Assembly (NCBI GenBank): GCA_036939975.1
Contig: JALLPB010001345.1
Span: forward strand, 1-10,207
DNA from: Cyclostephanos tholiformis
Taxonomy: Eukaryota > Bacillariophyta > Thalassiosirophyceae > Thalassiosirales > Thalassiosiraceae
Direction of reading: 5' to 3'
DNA: 10,207 bases
A program made the translations under genes and the position numbers. Position 1 is the stretch's first letter, and each line of letters begins with the position of its first letter. Of this stretch, positions 8,501 to 10,207 are shown in pieces. The notes beneath the pieces were generated by a model. The model did no database searches and was not told the DNA's origin. It saw nothing but the letters and a program-made list of their open reading frames with translations.

Positions 8501-8950
8501 GGGTTGAACCTAGCCGCGGACTACCTGAGCAACTACCAACATGCTGGGGACATCGATCTGTTCTTCGGCTGTCGCTACAGCGATCACGATTACTTGTATA
8601 AAAAAGAATTGGAGGAGTTTAAGTCGAGGGGCATTTTGACCAACTTGTTCACTGCATTCTCGAGAGAGGAGGGCACGGAGAAGACCTACGTTCAAACGCT
8701 GATGAAAAATGATGTTGGATGCGGAAGGCGACTGGTCGATATGATCATGGTCAAGGATGCATCGGTATATGTGTGCGGCGACGGCAATGCGATGGGAAAG
8801 GACGTCCAAGATGCAATCGTGCATCTATTAGCAAAAGACTTGGTGAACAAGGGCGATTGTAATGACCTGGATGAAGCGAAAATTAGAGCTTCGGCGCATG
8901 TAGATCAGATGAAGACTCGCGGTCGCTTCGTGCTAGATATTTGGTCGTAG
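5525..8950 (+). CDS. MTRR: Methionine synthase reductase-like protein with two tandem flavodoxin domains
   Basis: The family passes electrons from NADPH through FAD and FMN to a partner; MTRR reactivates cobalamin-dependent methionine synthase in the cytosol. The ATG at 5525 opens directly into a flavodoxin fold, and an in-frame TAA 13 codons upstream fixes the start, so there is no targeting peptide. Domains: flavodoxin 1 about 4-203 (SATGNA 9-14, STTGNGDAP 96-104, LGDTNY 145-150); Ser/Gly/Ala linker about 205-295; flavodoxin 2 about 297-465 (SATGNA 303-308, STTGNADAP 371-379, LGDTNY 407-412); long linker about 466-600; FAD domain from about 605 (R840-Y-Y-S, G886-L-A-T); NADPH domain (GPGTGIAPF 937-945, FFGCR 1013-1017, FSR 1045-1047, K1053/Y1055/Q1057, YVCGD 1082-1086) and C-terminal DIWS with FAD-stacking Trp1140. 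The STTG loops, the ADEATGLE-VEPW ends of both flavodoxins and the GILT segment fit MTRR better than cytochrome P450 reductase. At 1141 residues it is much longer than the roughly 700 usual for MTRR, mainly because of the second flavodoxin domain and the linkers. It is a single exon. Confidence 0.85.
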   Translation: MKLTILYGSATGNAEQIARRLASSVNDRNDDDDDVAGGVSHPFRSANVMEMNKFFTGRGDLGPSFQTWSLPPTPPADDDDVATTMIARHALVVVCSTTGNGDAPENASRFLRRIKRPPPPPPSPSESSSSSSSSLAHVAYAVLALGDTNYDKYCEAGRVVDKRLHEWGGTRAIELCCADEATGLEDAVEPWLDGVLDGLARACIVVKGEGRGNDGRAISSPVRSTKPSSSSVVSSAGEGEANAAVVGGNATIGEDVVVATPDMGGIEGFGNIAIAQDGVDADAMSTPIRTRRSPTPLFVLYGSATGNAEHIAKDLASTYESRLGDPTFVGYFPSVVCCELNQYKRKCLDVWSEPPRSENSDSKHGVLIITSTTGNADAPENADRFVRWIKREKASPFEHVAYAVLGLGDTNYDVFNAVAKVVDRRLAELGGTRAHSPAYADEATGLEEIVEPWTEGIVAILAEVCMGRGGGGGGGAASREFEPPASAAAVVVAATPSAKSRGSSISFAEEKKAESLDDDVVDAPVDIATGCPTGVSTIRRLLSIPPDSPLPIVPVASLPTVVSSLSSCKLIHEDDVDERRTRGDSIADNMTISTASSGFLFTSNRPYESVILDARYLTATDVKCAAEVAGEVLLGGACDDDKLTKAMKLYEDNFPLSALTTAATTLTASGAEGDGRRNQLQHEKNGKRVIEMTLSLPDDFTLEYQPGDSVGIIVPNAPESTQFVLAMLERHHGISPSQKISLDAAHPITVEEAIRYKIDLCSPLKKKRLYLLSMHARDPEEEMALRLLSACDGNWGCPNLYKKYVDDQRRTVVDILREFPSCQNITLQGLLGCLSSIPPRYYSVCSSPLLDRQMGSNFHLKVAFSVVDYLTPPIPEDANSRRRVGGLATRRLECLCSPFLSRQNHTTSLKPIVKLFPKPKNEFRMPSDMSIPLVLIGPGTGIAPFIGFLSHRQAQLASLGSFEAAEMASEGTWRGGYELDREELALSKGDARGLNLAADYLSNYQHAGDIDLFFGCRYSDHDYLYKKELEEFKSRGILTNLFTAFSREEGTEKTYVQTLMKNDVGCGRRLVDMIMVKDASVYVCGDGNAMGKDVQDAIVHLLAKDLVNKGDCNDLDEAKIRASAHVDQMKTRGRFVLDIWS
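5879..5926 (+). repeat. C12 run and (TCG)8 microsatellite inside flavodoxin domain 1
   Basis: C12 (5879-5890) and eight TCG units (5903-5926) encode a Pro-rich stretch followed by eight Ser (residues about 117-134). They form a low-complexity insert between the STTGNGDAP loop and the LGDTNY loop. The second flavodoxin domain has no such insert (it reads WIKREKASPFEHV there). The frame is intact on both sides at the current lengths. Confidence 0.85.
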
Positions 8951-9410
8951 CAACACCATTCAATCCTAAATGTAAATGTTACTACATAATCACCCGTGTC
9001 ATTCTTTTAAACAAAGACTACTTACCCCGGTTTCTTGTGGAGTCGCAGTTGAGCTCCCAATTGAACAAGGGGGAGGAGGGGACCGGCCCCTTTCGCCATG
9101 TCCGGCGACATATGTGCGTCAGTCGTAGTCACGCGGCTTACGGGAGCCCCCCATCAACTCGTTGGGTAAGGGAAAATGGAATGCTTAGCAGGCAGCGGCG
9201 GATATGGGCAGAGTGGGGAGAGCATCGGCACCTTCGTACGTCCCTTCGTTAATTTCGTTTTAGTCGAGGGAACACGACCCCCCCACCACCACCATTTTCA
9301 TTTCCATTCCCAATGCACTGTCCACGTTCACCATTCATGTGGCCCGTCCAATGTCTAGTAGGGGGGTGAAACAAAATAGTGGTATTTCGGGGTATTTCAG
9401 TAGTCAAAAG
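8951..9410. other. Reductase 3' flank and intergenic sequence
   Basis: The TAG stop is at 8948-8950. The next 60 bp are AT-rich and include TGTAAATG (8970-8977), a plausible poly(A)-directing region but not a canonical AATAAA. The rest mixes GC-rich and CCACC-type low-complexity sequence (around 9278-9300). A 103-aa plus-strand frame here begins inside the reductase gene and has no recognisable features, so I do not call it a gene. Confidence 0.4.
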
Positions 9411-9627
9411 CTATCGGAGATAGCCAGCTGTGCTTCTCATGCTGTGATGCCGTAGAGGATGAAGGGTACCTTGTGCCTTTTGGATGGGGAAACCATTAAA
9501 TCACCTGGAAGCCCACCGGGTTCTACAGTAGTATATCAACTAGGATTGCCTAAAATTCCATGGACTAAAATACGAAGTGGTTATGCTACCAAAGGTGGTT
9601 TGGTTAGCACACCCATCCAAATATACG
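9411..9627 (+). repeat. 217-bp direct repeat, copy A
   Basis: It aligns without gaps to 9990-10206, with about 14 mismatches (roughly 93% identity). A plus-strand frame from ATG 9459 is open across copy A and on to 9710 (83 aa, unrecognised), but the equivalent frame in copy B has two stops. Coding status is therefore unproven. Confidence 0.85.
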
Positions 9628-9989
9628 GGTGGGAGGGCTCACTAAACATCAAAAACAAAGAATTTCTGATGCATACTGGAGTCAGAGGTTCATCACCAAA
9701 GGTAGGATGACCCCCACTGAGTCCAAATCCTTGTGAAAAGGAGTGGAGGGCGGGTTTGAGCTTGATTTGGCTTGTCTCCTGGGCGAAATAATGATGTCCC
9801 AAGACATTTGTTTTGGTGGCTGTCAGAAAAGGGAGTGAGAGCTGGTTTTGTTTTATACCAGCTCCCTTGTGGAATTGCAAAATTCTACCTCCCCCACTAG
9901 ATTCTTTTTAGTTTTGGGGTACGAGGTAAATTTTGCCTTTTTGTAGCTGGGAAAGTACCGTACTTGGCACTTGGGTACTCGTGCTCCGA
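9628..9989. other. Spacer between the two direct repeats
   Basis: This 362-bp spacer shows no recognisable gene. A 99-aa minus-strand frame spans much of it and extends into copy A (9581-9880), but it lacks an ATG at its upstream end and resembles nothing I know. An imperfect inverted repeat pairs GCAAAATTCTACCTC (about 9877-9891) with GAGGTAAATTTTGC (about 9923-9936). Confidence 0.35.
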
Positions 9990-10206
9990 CTATCGGAGAT
10001 AGCCAGCTGTGCTTCTCATGCTGCGATGCCGTAGAGGATGAAGGGTACCTAGTGCCTTTTGGATGGGAAAACCATAAAATCACCTACAAGCCCACCAGAT
10101 TCTGCAGTAGTATATCAACTAGGATTGCCTAAAATTCCGTGGACTAAAATATGAAGTGGTTATGCTACCAAAGGTGGTTTGGTGAGCACTCCCATCCGAA
10201 TATACG
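9990..10206 (+). repeat. 217-bp direct repeat, copy B, reaching the window edge
   Basis: This is the second copy of 9411-9627, offset by exactly 579 bp. It reaches the end of the window and may continue. Compared with copy A it has two stop codons in the frame that is open there. Confidence 0.85.
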
Positions 10207-10207
10207 C

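Noticed and set aside
5525..8950. Annotation as NADPH-cytochrome P450 reductase
   Set aside because: The C-terminal DIWS and NADPH motifs are shared by both families, but there is no N-terminal membrane anchor, and the STTG loops, ADEATGLE-VEPW ends and long hinge fit MTRR better. It remains the main alternative.
8941..9252. 103-aa plus-strand frame overlapping the reductase stop
   Set aside because: It starts inside the reductase coding end, has no motif, and has mixed composition across untranslated sequence.
9581..9880. 99-aa minus-strand frame between and within the direct repeats
   Set aside because: No ATG at the upstream end, no recognisable family, and it overlaps a repeat; noted under the spacer only.
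1..10207. tRNA, rRNA, CRISPR arrays or bacterial operon signals
   Set aside because: By eye I found no tRNA T-loop with a matching cloverleaf, no rRNA-like stretch, no regularly spaced short repeats, and no ribosome-binding sites or clustered genes.

Overview
The window looks like nuclear DNA of a eukaryotic microalga, most likely a diatom or another stramenopile. This is inferred from a 3.4-kb intronless gene for a eukaryote-type diflavin reductase, an APE-type non-LTR retrotransposon, a small inverted-repeat DNA element, long homopolymer and CGN/TCG microsatellite tracts, and no operon structure or bacterial ribosome-binding sites. The species cannot be named from the sequence alone.

Layout. 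Positions 1 to about 3860 (minus strand) hold most of the ORF2 of a LINE-type retrotransposon. It encodes an apurinic-like endonuclease followed by a reverse transcriptase, and it runs off the left edge. One reading frame persists throughout and is broken by only two TGA codons, so this is a young dead copy. Positions 4058-4758 (minus) hold two short ORFs: a charged coiled-coil ORF and a fragment with 20-residue NUMOD3-like repeats encoded by exact 60-bp units. The NUMOD3-like fragment ends at a 454-bp element (4751-5204) with 21-bp terminal inverted repeats and a TACAGTA target duplication, a previously unlabelled MITE-like insertion that carries a large internal hairpin. Positions 5212-5524 are the promoter and leader of the main gene.

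The main gene (5525-8950, plus) encodes a 1141-residue protein most like methionine synthase reductase (MTRR). It is an NADPH/FAD/FMN enzyme of the kind that reactivates cobalamin-dependent methionine synthase. The striking point is that it has two complete flavodoxin (FMN) domains in tandem before a single FAD/NADPH reductase module. Both copies keep the FMN-binding loops, so it may be a three-flavin electron-transfer chain. This is the best candidate for something undescribed in the window.

Downstream (8951-10207) no gene can be supported. The region holds the 3' flank of the reductase gene and two direct repeats of 217 bp (about 93% identical, 579 bp apart), the second cut by the window edge. 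Apart from the retroelement and MITE lying next to a single-copy gene, I see no functional link between the reductase and its neighbours.
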